From Betaproteobacteria bacterium (GTDB taxonomy: Bacteria > Pseudomonadota > Gammaproteobacteria > Burkholderiales > Burkholderiaceae_C), in NCBI GenBank assembly GCA_025358155.1, contig JANYKR010000152.1, positions 1-64,000 of the forward strand: a stretch of DNA of 64,000 nucleotides, in the 5' to 3' direction. Of the stretch, positions 13,058 to 23,195 are shown one piece after another. Below the pieces are notes generated by a model. The model saw only the letters and a program-made list of their open reading frames with translations. It searched no databases and was not told where the DNA came from. Every line of letters begins with the position of its first letter. Position 1 is the stretch's first letter. The translations under genes and the position numbers were made by a program.

Positions 13058-14764
13058 ATGTCAACTCCCAAGTCCGGCACGGTGCGCATTGCGCTGGCCC
13101 AGTTCAACGCCACGGTGGGTGATCTGGCGGGCAATGCCCGCCGCATTGTCGAGTGCGCGGAGCAAGCCCATGCCGATGGCGCGTGCTTGCTGGTAACGCC
13201 CGAACTGGCACTCACCGGCTATCCGCCCGAGGACCTGCTGCTGCGGCCGGCCTTCATGCAGGCCTGCGCGGTTGCGTTGACTGATCTGGCGCAGGCGCTG
13301 GCGCCGCTGGCGGGTCTGACGGTGGTGGTGGGTCATCCGCACCAGTCGGGTGTGTTGGGTGATGTGCGGTCGCGGTCGCATGCGGTGCAGCTGCGCTTCA
13401 ATGCCGCTTCGGTGTTGTCTGAGGGCGCCGTGCAGGCCACCTACTGCAAGCGTGAATTGCCCAACTACCAAGTGTTTGATGAGCGGCGCTACTTTGCCTC
13501 AGGCCGCGACGCCGGGCTGGGCGCAGTGGTATTTGGCGCCGGCGGACGGCGTTTTGGCCTGTTGATCTGTGAGGACGCCTGGTTCGACGAACCCGCTCAG
13601 GCTGCCCGCGCTGCGGGCGCTGAAATGCTGTGCGTGATCAATGCCTCGCCCTTCCATCTCGACAAGGGCGGCGAGCGCGAGGCGCGCATGGTGCAGCGGG
13701 TGGCGGCCTCAGGCCTGCCGCTGCTGTACTCGCACCTGGTCGGCGGCCAGGACGAAGTGGTGTTTGACGGCGCCTCATTTGCGCTCGACGCCCAGGGACG
13801 GGTGGCCGCGCGCGGTGCCTGCTTCGAGGAGGGCCTGGTGAGCCTGGACTGGCTGAGCGACGGCCAGATCACCGGCACGGTGCAGCCGGTGCCCGAGCTT
13901 GAAGCCCAGGCCTGGGCCGCGCTGGTGACCGGTGTGCGCGACTACGTCGACAAGAACGGCTTCCCGGGCATCATCCTGGGCCTGTCGGGCGGCGTGGATT
14001 CAGCCCTGGTGCTGGCGATTGCGGTCGATGCGCTGGGGGCCGACCGGGTGCGCACGGTGATGATGCCCTCGCCCTACACCGCCGACATCTCATGGATTGA
14101 CGCCCGCGAGATGGCGGAGCGGCTGGGCGTGCGCTACGACGAGATTTCGATCCTGCCGATGTTCGAAGCCTTTCGCAGCAGCCTGGCGATCGAGTTTGTC
14201 GGGCTGGCCGAGGATGCGACCGAAGAAAACATCCAGGCCCGCATCCGTGGCACCTTGCTGATGGCCTTGTCCAACAAGTTCGGATCGATCGTGCTGACCA
14301 CTGGCAACAAAAGCGAGATGGCCACCGGCTACTGCACGCTGTACGGTGACATGGCCGGCGGCTTTGCGGTGATCAAGGACGTGGCCAAGACCCTGGTCTA
14401 CCGACTCTGCGAATGGAAGAACCAGCAACCCAGCCGGCGCGCCGACGGCAGCACCGGCCCGGTGATCCCCGAACGCATCATCACCCGCCCGCCATCGGCG
14501 GAGCTTCGCCCCGACCAGACCGACCAGGACAGCCTGCCGCCCTACGCTGTGCTCGACGCGATCCTGGCGCGCTACATGGAGGAGGACCAGTCGATGGCCG
14601 AGATCGTGGCGGCCGGCTTTGCCAGCGCCGATGTCGAACGGGTCACCCGGCTGATCAAGATCAATGAATACAAGCGCCGCCAGTCGCCGGTGGGCATCCG
14701 CATCACGCACCGGGCCTTCGGACGTGACTGGCGCTACCCCATCACCTCGAAGTTCCGTGCTTAA
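13058..14764 (+). CDS. nadE: glutamine-dependent NAD+ synthase
   Basis: A 568-residue cytoplasmic enzyme making NAD+ from nicotinate adenine dinucleotide, with ammonia supplied from glutamine. The N-terminal nitrilase-type glutaminase domain has its Glu49-Lys131-Cys171 triad (TPELALTGYP, CKRELPNY, LLICEDAWF). The C-terminal synthetase domain carries the ATP-pyrophosphatase P-loop SGGVDS at 310-315. The length fits two-domain bacterial NadE. glnB follows 36 bp downstream on the same strand. This nadE-glnB order is common in Burkholderiales and puts glutamine use beside nitrogen sensing. Confidence 0.96.
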   Translation: MSTPKSGTVRIALAQFNATVGDLAGNARRIVECAEQAHADGACLLVTPELALTGYPPEDLLLRPAFMQACAVALTDLAQALAPLAGLTVVVGHPHQSGVLGDVRSRSHAVQLRFNAASVLSEGAVQATYCKRELPNYQVFDERRYFASGRDAGLGAVVFGAGGRRFGLLICEDAWFDEPAQAARAAGAEMLCVINASPFHLDKGGEREARMVQRVAASGLPLLYSHLVGGQDEVVFDGASFALDAQGRVAARGACFEEGLVSLDWLSDGQITGTVQPVPELEAQAWAALVTGVRDYVDKNGFPGIILGLSGGVDSALVLAIAVDALGADRVRTVMMPSPYTADISWIDAREMAERLGVRYDEISILPMFEAFRSSLAIEFVGLAEDATEENIQARIRGTLLMALSNKFGSIVLTTGNKSEMATGYCTLYGDMAGGFAVIKDVAKTLVYRLCEWKNQQPSRRADGSTGPVIPERIITRPPSAELRPDQTDQDSLPPYAVLDAILARYMEEDQSMAEIVAAGFASADVERVTRLIKINEYKRRQSPVGIRITHRAFGRDWRYPITSKFRA

Positions 14765-15139
<375 letters not shown>

Positions 15140-15151
15140 GCACGGCTTTGT

Positions 15152-15751
15152 TCAAATCTTGTTGAAGTCAGCGGCTGCAGTGCTGCTACGGGCAGCAAAA
15201 AGGGTGTTGAGCAGCGACTCAGCATCTGCAGCGGTGTGCAGCATGGCCATCTGGTCGTCGCCCATGAAGCCTTGCGCCACCGAGTGCCGCAAGAAGGCGA
15301 GCAACGGCGCCCAGTAGCCCGCTGCATCGAGCAGCCCCAGCGGCCGCTCGTGGTAGCCCAGGTGGCGCCAGGTCCAGACTTCAAACAGCTCCTCAAAAGT
15401 GCCGATGCCGCCGGGCATGGCAATGAAGGCGTCCGAGCGCTCGGCCATCATCTGCTTGCGCTGGTGCATGGTGCCCACCACATGCAACTCGCTGAGGCCG
15501 GCGTGGCCAACCTCCAGCGTCATCAGCGACTCGGGAATCACACCCACCACCCGCCCGCCGGCCGCCAGCGTTGCATCCGCCACCGCGCCCATCAATCCGG
15601 CCCGGCCACCGCCGTAAACCAGTTGCCAGCCGCGTCGGCCGATCGCGGTGCCCAGGGCCTCGGCCAGCGCCAGGTAGGCGGGCTGCTTGCCCAGGCGCGA
15701 GCCGCAGTAGACGCAGACTGAAAACGGGGCGCGAGCGGGTGACGTTGTCAT
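15152..15751 (-). CDS. LOG-family protein (cytokinin riboside 5'-monophosphate phosphoribohydrolase-like)
   Basis: A 199-residue Rossmann protein of the TIGR00730/LOG family. The substrate-binding motifs are GGGRAGLMG (about 48-56) and PGGIGTFEE (about 111-119), with MHQRK between them. These enzymes hydrolyse nucleoside monophosphates to base plus ribose 5-phosphate; in bacteria the physiological role is usually unknown. It is convergent with glnB with a 12-bp gap. ATG 15751 (MTTSPARAPFSVCVYCGS) gives the usual N-terminus. A longer GTG-type extension reaching 15868 looks unlike the family. Confidence 0.88.
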   Translation of the reverse strand: MTTSPARAPFSVCVYCGSRLGKQPAYLALAEALGTAIGRRGWQLVYGGGRAGLMGAVADATLAAGGRVVGVIPESLMTLEVGHAGLSELHVVGTMHQRKQMMAERSDAFIAMPGGIGTFEELFEVWTWRHLGYHERPLGLLDAAGYWAPLLAFLRHSVAQGFMGDDQMAMLHTAADAESLLNTLFAARSSTAAADFNKI

Positions 15752-15785
15752 GGATGCAAGACTGTCGGGGCAGGTTGGGACGACA

Positions 15786-16424
15786 TCACAGATGCCACCA
15801 TTTTGCGCTGGCCGACATTGCCGGGCGCCAATCGACCACCCGGGTGCCGCAGAGGGCGTCATGCACAAATTGCCGGTCTTGTCGCAGGCCGGTCAACGCG
15901 GCATAGCCCAACACGCCGACCAGCATCGCGAGCCCAAAACCCGCGCCGCCCTGCAGCCCGGCAAAGTGGGCCGTGGCCCAGGCCGGCACAAACCACAGCC
16001 AGGCCAGGCCAAATCTCAACAGGGCGCGCCACTGCGGCACCGGTGTGCCATCGGCGCTGACCAGGCGCAGGTGCCAGGCCTTCATGGCCACGGTCTGCCC
16101 GCCGCGTGACCAGAATGCGGTGAAGTAGATCGCCAGCACCACCCACAAGAATGCCTGCAGGCCGGTCTTGCCCTGCAGGGCATGGCGCTGCTGGGTCAGG
16201 CCGGAAAACAGCAGGCCAGCGGTCATCAGCACGCCAAACAGCAGCACGCCCTCGTAGACAAACGCTGCCATTCGACGGGCAAGGGCCGGCGCTCGGCTGG
16301 GGTTTTCGCAGCCAGCGGACGCAGCCGGCATGGCGGATGTTGGCGGCACGGTCGGCGCGGCTGTTTCGGCAACAGCTTGCCCGGCAAGCGCCTGCTTGCC
16401 GTCAGCGGTGCGGCCGACCGTCAT
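15786..16424 (-). CDS. RDD-family membrane protein
   Basis: A 212-residue protein with a Pro/Ala-rich cytoplasmic N-terminus of about 50 residues, then an RDD domain. The segment ALARRMAAFVYEGVLLFGVL supplies the Arg of the RDD name, and WSRGGQTVAMKAWHLRLV is the classic central motif. About four hydrophobic spans follow. The ATG overlaps the stop of the upstream DUF3106 gene as ATGA, so translation is coupled. It is the last gene of the sigma-factor operon. RDD proteins are of unknown function in most cases; transport of Na+ or solutes has been proposed for some. Confidence 0.85.
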   Translation of the reverse strand: MTVGRTADGKQALAGQAVAETAAPTVPPTSAMPAASAGCENPSRAPALARRMAAFVYEGVLLFGVLMTAGLLFSGLTQQRHALQGKTGLQAFLWVVLAIYFTAFWSRGGQTVAMKAWHLRLVSADGTPVPQWRALLRFGLAWLWFVPAWATAHFAGLQGGAGFGLAMLVGVLGYAALTGLRQDRQFVHDALCGTRVVDWRPAMSASAKWWHL

Positions 16425-17203
16425 GGCAAGCGGGGCGAGGATGAGGCGGCCTGTGGACCGCTTTGCGGCAGCAAGGTGCTGCTGTCGACCTGGCCAGGCT
16501 TGGCTGCGATCTTGGGTTGGCCCGGGCGGTGGTGCGCGGGGGGTTCGGCCGGCGTGGTCATCAAGATGGTGGTCGCGCCGGGCTTGGCTTGCACCATCGT
16601 CGGCGCTACCGGCCGGGCCGCGACACCTGAGGCTGCCGGGCGCGCGGCCGGCACGTTGCTCGAACCGGCGCCGGCTGGCTGGGCCTGCGTGGCAAGAGGC
16701 GGCGAGCCTGCCGGAGCTTTGCCTGGGTTTGCGCCGGACGGCGCCGTGCTGGTGCTGGTCTGGTTGCGGTTGGCCAATGCGCGGCGCTCGTCGTCCGGCA
16801 GGGCCTGATAGGCCTCCCAACGCGCTTGCTTTTGTTCAGGAGAGAACTGTTTTGACTCCTGGAACGACAGGCGTGCCCGGCCACGCTCAGCCGGTGTCAT
16901 GCGCGCCCATTCGGCCATGCGCTCCTGCACCCGTTGCTGGTCGGCCTGCGGCATGGCGGGGAACCGAACCGCGACCTCCAGCCACTTGGACTTGCGGGTC
17001 GCATCCAGGCTGGCCCAGTCGCGCTCCAGCGGACTCAAGGCTTTACGCTGCTGTGGGGTCAGGCTGGACCAGGTTGGCCCTGAATTGGCCGGTTTGTTGG
17101 CGGCCGCTGGCGCACTCGCGCTCTGGCCCCATGCTGGTGCAGCGGTGCCAGTCCAACCCATCAGGGCCAGCAAGAGCCAACTGCCCAGCGTGATACGCGA
17201 CAT
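16421..17203 (-). CDS. exported DUF3106 protein with LTxxQ-type motif
   Basis: A 260-residue protein with a signal peptide (about 1-26, ending AWG-QS), then a charged helical domain (about 42-145) and a Pro/Ala-rich, low-complexity C-terminal half. The helical domain begins SSLTPQQRKALSPLERDW. LTPQQ resembles the LTxxQ motif of the CpxP/Spy/ZraP periplasmic chaperone and sensor group, and MTPAERGRA and FSPEQKQAR look like weaker repeats of it. It lies 17 bp after DUF3619 and overlaps the RDD gene by ATGA. A periplasmic sensor or chaperone role is an inference from this motif and the operon. Confidence 0.8.
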   Translation of the reverse strand: MSRITLGSWLLLALMGWTGTAAPAWGQSASAPAAANKPANSGPTWSSLTPQQRKALSPLERDWASLDATRKSKWLEVAVRFPAMPQADQQRVQERMAEWARMTPAERGRARLSFQESKQFSPEQKQARWEAYQALPDDERRALANRNQTSTSTAPSGANPGKAPAGSPPLATQAQPAGAGSSNVPAARPAASGVAARPVAPTMVQAKPGATTILMTTPAEPPAHHRPGQPKIAAKPGQVDSSTLLPQSGPQAASSSPRLP

Positions 17204-17220
17204 CTCCAGTCCGCCCGCGT

Positions 17221-17679
17221 TCAGGGCGCTTCGACGCTGTGCAAAAACTCCGAGAAGCCCGGGTCGCCGTAGGCGGCAGGCGGCAGTTCGTCGGCCAGCA
17301 AGGCGCTGTCGATTTCAGCCGCAGCCGTGATCTGCTCAAAGTCATGGTGATGCTGAATCATCACCAGGCCAGCCACCAACACCACCAGAGGCAGTGCCGA
17401 GGCCAGGCGCAGCCAAAGTGAAGGCGGCCCACCCAGCACTGCAGCACGGCCTGAGACGTTGACGGTCTGGGCCGGGACGAGCGCAGCGGCGTGGCGCTGT
17501 TGCTTGGCCAAGGCCAGCGCGCGCTCGCGGCCAAACCGCAGCCGCTCACTGATGTCGTGCGGCAAGGACTCAGCCCCGGCGCTGAGCCGGGCGGCAATAC
17601 GAAGCGCCACCTGACCTTCGAGCGAGTCGGTGTGCAGCGGCGCTGGCGGTGCGCGCAAATGGGGGTTGAAGGTGTTCAC
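17221..17679 (-). CDS. DUF3619 single-span membrane protein, candidate anti-sigma factor
   Basis: A 152-residue protein. About 90 soluble residues (rich in Ala and Arg) precede one membrane span (about 91-108, LASALPLVVLVAGLVMI), and about 44 residues follow on the other side. This is the topology of membrane anti-sigma factors, although no ZAS zinc motif is present. It starts with GTG overlapping the sigma-factor stop as GTGA, so the two are made together. The name DUF3619 reflects that no function is established. The anti-sigma role is inferred only from topology and coupling. Confidence 0.8.
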   Translation of the reverse strand: MNTFNPHLRAPPAPLHTDSLEGQVALRIAARLSAGAESLPHDISERLRFGRERALALAKQQRHAAALVPAQTVNVSGRAAVLGGPPSLWLRLASALPLVVLVAGLVMIQHHHDFEQITAAAEIDSALLADELPPAAYGDPGFSEFLHSVEAP

Positions 17680-18242
17680 AGCGTTATTCCCTTGGTTCGG
17701 AGTGCCTTGGCCAGGGCGTGCACTGCCCTGGAGCAGTGTGTTTTCACACTGCCTTCCGAGCAGCCCATGACCGAAGCCGTTTCGGCAACATCATGCTCTT
17801 CCCAGTAACGCAGCAAGAAGGCTTCCCGTTGACGTGGAGGCAGTTCGGCCACCTGCGCTTCGATCGCAAGCAAGATCTGTGACCGCGAGACGGTGTCAGC
17901 GGCACTTTCAGCGCCGAGCATGCCTTCTGCCGACTCCAAGCTCTCCAACAGGTCAAAATCTCCATCGCCGGCGTCGACATCAAAGTCGGACATGTTTTTC
18001 AACACCGAGTTCCGCACCTTCTGGCGGCGGAACCAGTCCATCGTGGCGTTGGACAAAATGCGCTGGAAGAGCAACGGCAACTCCGCAGGTGGCCGATCAG
18101 CGTACTTCTCGGCCAGGCGGATCATCGAGTCCTGCACGACATCGAGCGCGGCATCCTCGTCTCGCACCGCGTACACGGTGCGCTTGAAGGCGCGTTTCTC
18201 GACGCTCTTGAGGAAATCGGAAAGTTCTTTGTCGCTGGCCAA
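17676..18242 (-). CDS. RNA polymerase sigma factor, ECF-like
   Basis: A sigma-70 family factor of about 188 residues. Region 2 is visible as DEDAALDVVQDSMIRLAEKY and the RNA-polymerase-binding FQRILSNATMDWFRRQKV segment. Region 4 is the helix-turn-helix PPRQREAFLLRYWEEHDVAETA...CSEGSVKTHCSRAV. The start is uncertain: a TTG at 18242 gives MASDKELSDFLKSVEK, the N-terminus expected from Burkholderiales homologues, while a GTG at 18299 adds 19 residues. Neither has a good ribosome site. The stop overlaps DUF3619 as GTGA. It heads a four-gene operon: sigma, DUF3619, DUF3106, RDD. Confidence 0.85.
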   Translation of the reverse strand: MASDKELSDFLKSVEKRAFKRTVYAVRDEDAALDVVQDSMIRLAEKYADRPPAELPLLFQRILSNATMDWFRRQKVRNSVLKNMSDFDVDAGDGDFDLLESLESAEGMLGAESAADTVSRSQILLAIEAQVAELPPRQREAFLLRYWEEHDVAETASVMGCSEGSVKTHCSRAVHALAKALRTKGITL

Positions 18243-18507
18243 AGTTGCGCCGCTGCACTCGCTGTGTCTGCGGTCCTGAATAGCCTTTGAGTATCGCACT
18301 TGGGGCGGTGCACGCCCGGCAACGGGGCGACGGCGCGACGAACTGGTGCGATAATCCGCCCTCGCTTAAAGCGTCACTGGTCTGAAGCAGGCTCGCCCAC
18401 CCAAGGCAGCCTCTTGTTTTTGATCTCCCAGGTTCTGATCCCGCCTTACGAGGGCGAGGGGAGGAGCACCGATGGATTTTCGTCAGAGAAATTCACAAAG
18501 GTTCTTC

Positions 18508-20298
18508 ATGGATATTTCTACCGCAGACAACAAGCGCGTCTCCTCGCTGCTTGCCCCAACCCCAAGCCTTTCCGCAGCCCCGGCGCCCGAGCTCAACGGC
18601 TCCGAGATCCTGGTGCGCTGCCTGCAAGCCGAGAACGTCAAGTTCATGTGGGGCTACCCCGGCGGGGCGGTGCTCTACATCTACGACGCACTCTACAAAC
18701 AGCAGACCATCGAGCATGTGCTGGTGCGCCATGAGCAGGCCGCCGTGCACGCCGCCGACGGTTATGCCCGCGCCACCGGCGAGGTCGGCGTCGCACTGGT
18801 CACCAGCGGCCCGGGAGTGACCAATGCGATCACCGGCATCGCCACCGCCTACATGGACTCGATCCCGATGGTGATCATCACCGGGCAGGTACCGACACCG
18901 GCCATCGGGCTGGACGCTTTCCAAGAGTGCGACACGGTCGGCATCACCCGGCCGATCGTCAAGCACAACTTCCTGGTCAAGGACGTGCGCGACCTGGCAC
19001 TGACGCTCAAGAAAGCCTTCCACATCGCCCGCACCGGCCGGCCCGGCCCGGTGGTGGTGGACATCCCCAAGGACGTGTCGCTCAAGACCTGCGCGTTTTC
19101 GTACCCCGACCGGGTGGAGATGCGTTCGTACAACCCGGTCAAGAAGGGCCATGGCGGCCAGATCCGCAAGGCCATGCAGTTGCTGCTGGCGGCCAAGCGG
19201 CCCTACCTCTACACCGGCGGCGGCGTGATCCTGGGCAACGCGTCGGCAGAGTTGCGGGAGTTGGCGCATTTGCTGGGAATCCCCTGCACCAACACGCTGA
19301 TGGGGCTGGGCGCAATGCCGGCGAGCGACCCCAAGTTCCTGGGCATGCTGGGCATGCACGGCACCTACGAAGCCAACATGACGATGCAGCACTGTGATGT
19401 GCTGCTGGCGGTGGGTGCGCGTTTTGATGACCGGGTGATCGGCAACCCCAAGCACTTTGCTTCGGTCGAGCGCAAGATCATCCATGTCGATATCGACCCA
19501 TCGTCGATCTCCAAGCGGGTCAAGGTCGATATCCCGATCGTCGGCGACACCCGGGACGTGCTGCTGGAGATGATCGCCTACGTCAAGGAGTCGCAAGTGC
19601 GGCCCGACGTGAGCGCGCTGTCGTCCTGGTGGGGCCAGATCAACGAGTGGCGCAAGCGTGAATGCCTGGCCTACAAGCCCAGCGACGACGTGATCAAGCC
19701 TCAGTTTGTGGTGCAGACCTTGTGTGAGCTGACCAAGGACATCGACACCTACATCACCAGCGATGTCGGGCAGCACCAGATGTGGGCGGCGCAGTACTAC
19801 CGCTTCGAGGAGCCCCGGCGCTGGATCAACTCAGGTGGCCTGGGCACGATGGGTGTGGGCTTGCCGTATGCCATGGGCATCAAGCTCGCCAAGCCTGAGT
19901 CGGAGGTGTTTTGCATCACCGGCGAAGGCTCGATCCAGATGTGCATCCAGGAGTTGTCCACCTGCCAGCAGTACAAGACCCCCGTCAAGATCGTGTCGCT
20001 GAACAACCGCTACCTGGGCATGGTGCGCCAGTGGCAGCAGATCGACTACGGCGGCCGCTACTCGCACAGCTACATGGACGCGCTGCCCGACTTCGTCAAG
20101 CTCGCCGAAGCCTACGGCCATGTCGGCCTGAAGATCGAGCGGCCGTCCGAGGTGGAGCCGGCGCTCAAGGAAATGCTCCGCCTGAAGGACCGCACGGTCT
20201 TTCTGGACGTGCGCACCGACCAGACCGAAAACGTCTGGCCGATGGTGCAGGCGGGCAAGGGCATCAGCGAGATGCTGCTGGGCTCAGAAGACTTGTGA
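18508..20298 (+). CDS. ilvI: acetolactate synthase, large (catalytic) subunit
   Basis: A thiamine diphosphate enzyme of 596 residues that makes acetolactate or acetohydroxybutyrate, the first step of valine, leucine and isoleucine synthesis. Visible are the N-terminal [16 protein letters not shown] with the catalytic Glu, the FAD/dimer region [16 protein letters not shown], and the ThDP motif GEGSIQM... with [12 protein letters not shown]. The start at 18508 has AAAGG 6 bases upstream and gives the family N-terminus MDIS. An in-frame ATG at 18472 has a better-looking GAGGAG and would add 12 residues. The small subunit ilvH follows after an unusually long 170-bp structured spacer. Confidence 0.95.
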   Translation: MDISTADNKRVSSLLAPTPSLSAAPAPELNGSEILVRCLQAENVKFMWGYPGGAVLYIYDALYKQQTIEHVLVRHEQAAVHAADGYARATGEVGVALVTSGPGVTNAITGIATAYMDSIPMVIITGQVPTPAIGLDAFQECDTVGITRPIVKHNFLVKDVRDLALTLKKAFHIARTGRPGPVVVDIPKDVSLKTCAFSYPDRVEMRSYNPVKKGHGGQIRKAMQLLLAAKRPYLYTGGGVILGNASAELRELAHLLGIPCTNTLMGLGAMPASDPKFLGMLGMHGTYEANMTMQHCDVLLAVGARFDDRVIGNPKHFASVERKIIHVDIDPSSISKRVKVDIPIVGDTRDVLLEMIAYVKESQVRPDVSALSSWWGQINEWRKRECLAYKPSDDVIKPQFVVQTLCELTKDIDTYITSDVGQHQMWAAQYYRFEEPRRWINSGGLGTMGVGLPYAMGIKLAKPESEVFCITGEGSIQMCIQELSTCQQYKTPVKIVSLNNRYLGMVRQWQQIDYGGRYSHSYMDALPDFVKLAEAYGHVGLKIERPSEVEPALKEMLRLKDRTVFLDVRTDQTENVWPMVQAGKGISEMLLGSEDL

Positions 20299-20468
20299 TC
20301 GGCCCGAGGTGATCCGGGTGTCTGCCACGACCGTGGCAGGCATCGCGGATCACCGGAAGCCGCGCACTGCTTCAGAGCCATTATTTCGACAAGTTTGTTG
20401 ATCGGCGCGGCCAAGCGCCGGCGGTTACCGCCGCCGAGCGTGAAGAACCCCGCCAACCAAGGATAGAC
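20299..20468 (+). ncRNA. structured ilvI-ilvH intergenic RNA, candidate ilvH cis-regulatory motif
   Basis: This 170-bp gap inside the ilvIHC operon carries strong nested structure. A 9-bp perfect outer stem, GGTGATCCG (20308-20316) with CGGATCACC (20346-20354), encloses an inner stem TGCCAC (20323-20328) / GTGGCA (20333-20338). Further on, CGGCGC (20403-20408) pairs with GCGCCG (20415-20420), and an overlapping alternative hairpin pairs 20419-20424 with 20428-20433. An ilvH RNA motif has been described from betaproteobacteria upstream of this gene. Position and lineage fit, but a covariance-model match has not been tested. Confidence 0.55.
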
Positions 20469-22033
<1,565 letters not shown>

Positions 22034-22137
22034 TTGCAGTGGGCGTTTGGCGGGCTGCGCCGCTCGGCGCTGTCCCGGTGCCTGGGGCCGCCGAGTGCGG
22101 CCCTTTGCTTTTGGGGCCCTGCGTTATGCTCGCGCCC

Positions 22138-22971
22138 ATGAATGAACCCCAGGAATCCACCCACGAGATCGACACCGCTGAAGCCCCGCCCCGACCCCGC
22201 CGCAAGGGCATTTACGTGCTGCCCAACCTGTTCACGCTGGCGGCCTTGTTCGGCGGCTTCTACGCGGTGGTGATGGCGATGAACGGCCGGTTTGACAATG
22301 CCGCCATCGGTGTGTTTTGCGCAATGGTGCTTGACAGCCTGGACGGTCGCGTGGCCCGCATGACCAACACCCAGAGCGCATTCGGCGAGCAGATGGACAG
22401 CTTGTCGGACATGGTGAGCTTTGGTGCCGCGCCCGCGCTGATCGTCTACGAGTGGGCGCTCAAAGGGCTGGGCAAGGCAGGCTGGGCGGCAGCCTTTGTG
22501 TACTGCGCCTGCGCGGCGCTGCGGCTGGCGCGCTTCAACACCAACATCGGCGTGGTCGACAAGCGCTTCTTTCAAGGCCTGCCCAGCCCGGCGGGTGCTG
22601 CGCTGGTGGCCGGCTTCATCTGGATCATGGACGACGCGGGCTTTCGCGAGGGCGTCAAGGACATCCCCTGGCTGGTCTGGACCACCTGGGGCCTGACGCT
22701 GTTCGCCGGCCTGACCATGGTCACCAACGTGCCGTACTACAGCTTCAAGGACTTTGGTTTCAAGAAGTCGGTGCCCTTCGTCACGCTGGTGGCCATTGCG
22801 CTGGGCATGGCGTTAATCAGCCAGCATGTGCCGGGCATGTTGTTTGGCTTGTTCCTGCTGTACGGCCTGTCGGGCTACGGCATGTACATCTACCGGCGCA
22901 TGAAGGGCACGCCGGTGAGCGTGATTTCGACCTCGACCGACGAACCGGACGAGCGCGGCATGCACCGCTGA
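22138..22971 (+). CDS. pssA: CDP-diacylglycerol-serine O-phosphatidyltransferase
   Basis: A 277-residue membrane CDP-alcohol phosphotransferase making phosphatidylserine, the precursor of phosphatidylethanolamine. The family signature DGRVAR...FGEQMDSLSDMVSFG (about 62-87) has all the expected Asp residues. About seven hydrophobic spans follow the cytoplasmic N-terminus. Its place between ilvC and leuA is conserved in Burkholderiales, although the pathway is unrelated. An alternative in-frame ATG lies 12 bases upstream. Confidence 0.93.
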   Translation: MNEPQESTHEIDTAEAPPRPRRKGIYVLPNLFTLAALFGGFYAVVMAMNGRFDNAAIGVFCAMVLDSLDGRVARMTNTQSAFGEQMDSLSDMVSFGAAPALIVYEWALKGLGKAGWAAAFVYCACAALRLARFNTNIGVVDKRFFQGLPSPAGAALVAGFIWIMDDAGFREGVKDIPWLVWTTWGLTLFAGLTMVTNVPYYSFKDFGFKKSVPFVTLVAIALGMALISQHVPGMLFGLFLLYGLSGYGMYIYRRMKGTPVSVISTSTDEPDERGMHR

Positions 22972-23022
22972 TTTCGACCCGGCACGGTCATTGCGGTACT
23001 GTCCATGCTACATTTTGGCTCT

Positions 23023-23079
23023 ATGACGATCCGTTCAGCCCTTGCCGCGCTACTACCTGAGGTGTCTCAGGCGCGCTGA
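23023..23079 (+). CDS. candidate leucine-rich leader peptide of leuA
   Basis: A short ORF reads [18 protein letters not shown] then TGA. An in-frame ATG 18 bases earlier (23005) would add six residues, one of them another CTA-coded Leu. Two adjacent CTA codons stand out because CTA is rarely used for Leu in this genome, where CTG dominates. The codons are followed by a small hairpin (CCTGAG-GTGT-CTCAGG, 23056-23071) and a strong terminator, the plan of a leucine attenuator ahead of leuA. No strong ribosome site is visible. The function is inferred. Confidence 0.5.
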   Translation: MTIRSALAALLPEVSQAR

Positions 23080-23106
23080 TCATCCTCGTCTCACTTTTTT
23101 GGATCG

Positions 23107-23140
23107 ACGGCCCGCCCAGCGCAACGCAGCGGGCCGTTTT
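23107..23140 (+). terminator. intrinsic terminator/attenuator ahead of leuA
   Basis: A perfect 9-bp stem, ACGGCCCGC (23107-23115) with GCGGGCCGT (23129-23137), is followed by a T-run. It lies after the leader ORF and 56 bp before the leuA start, so it would cut off leuA unless antitermination occurs. It may also end the ilv-pssA transcript. Confidence 0.65.
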
Positions 23141-23195
23141 CATTGTGGAATTCCCAACCGAGCTGCGGTGCAAACCTAGCCCCACGGAGTGTTCC

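Noticed and set aside
18350-18471. Attenuator or leader peptide ahead of ilvI
   Set aside because: CGCCCTCG (18357-18364) can pair with CGAGGGCG (18449-18456) near the ribosome site, but there is no terminator and no leader ORF with repeated Ile, Leu or Val codons.
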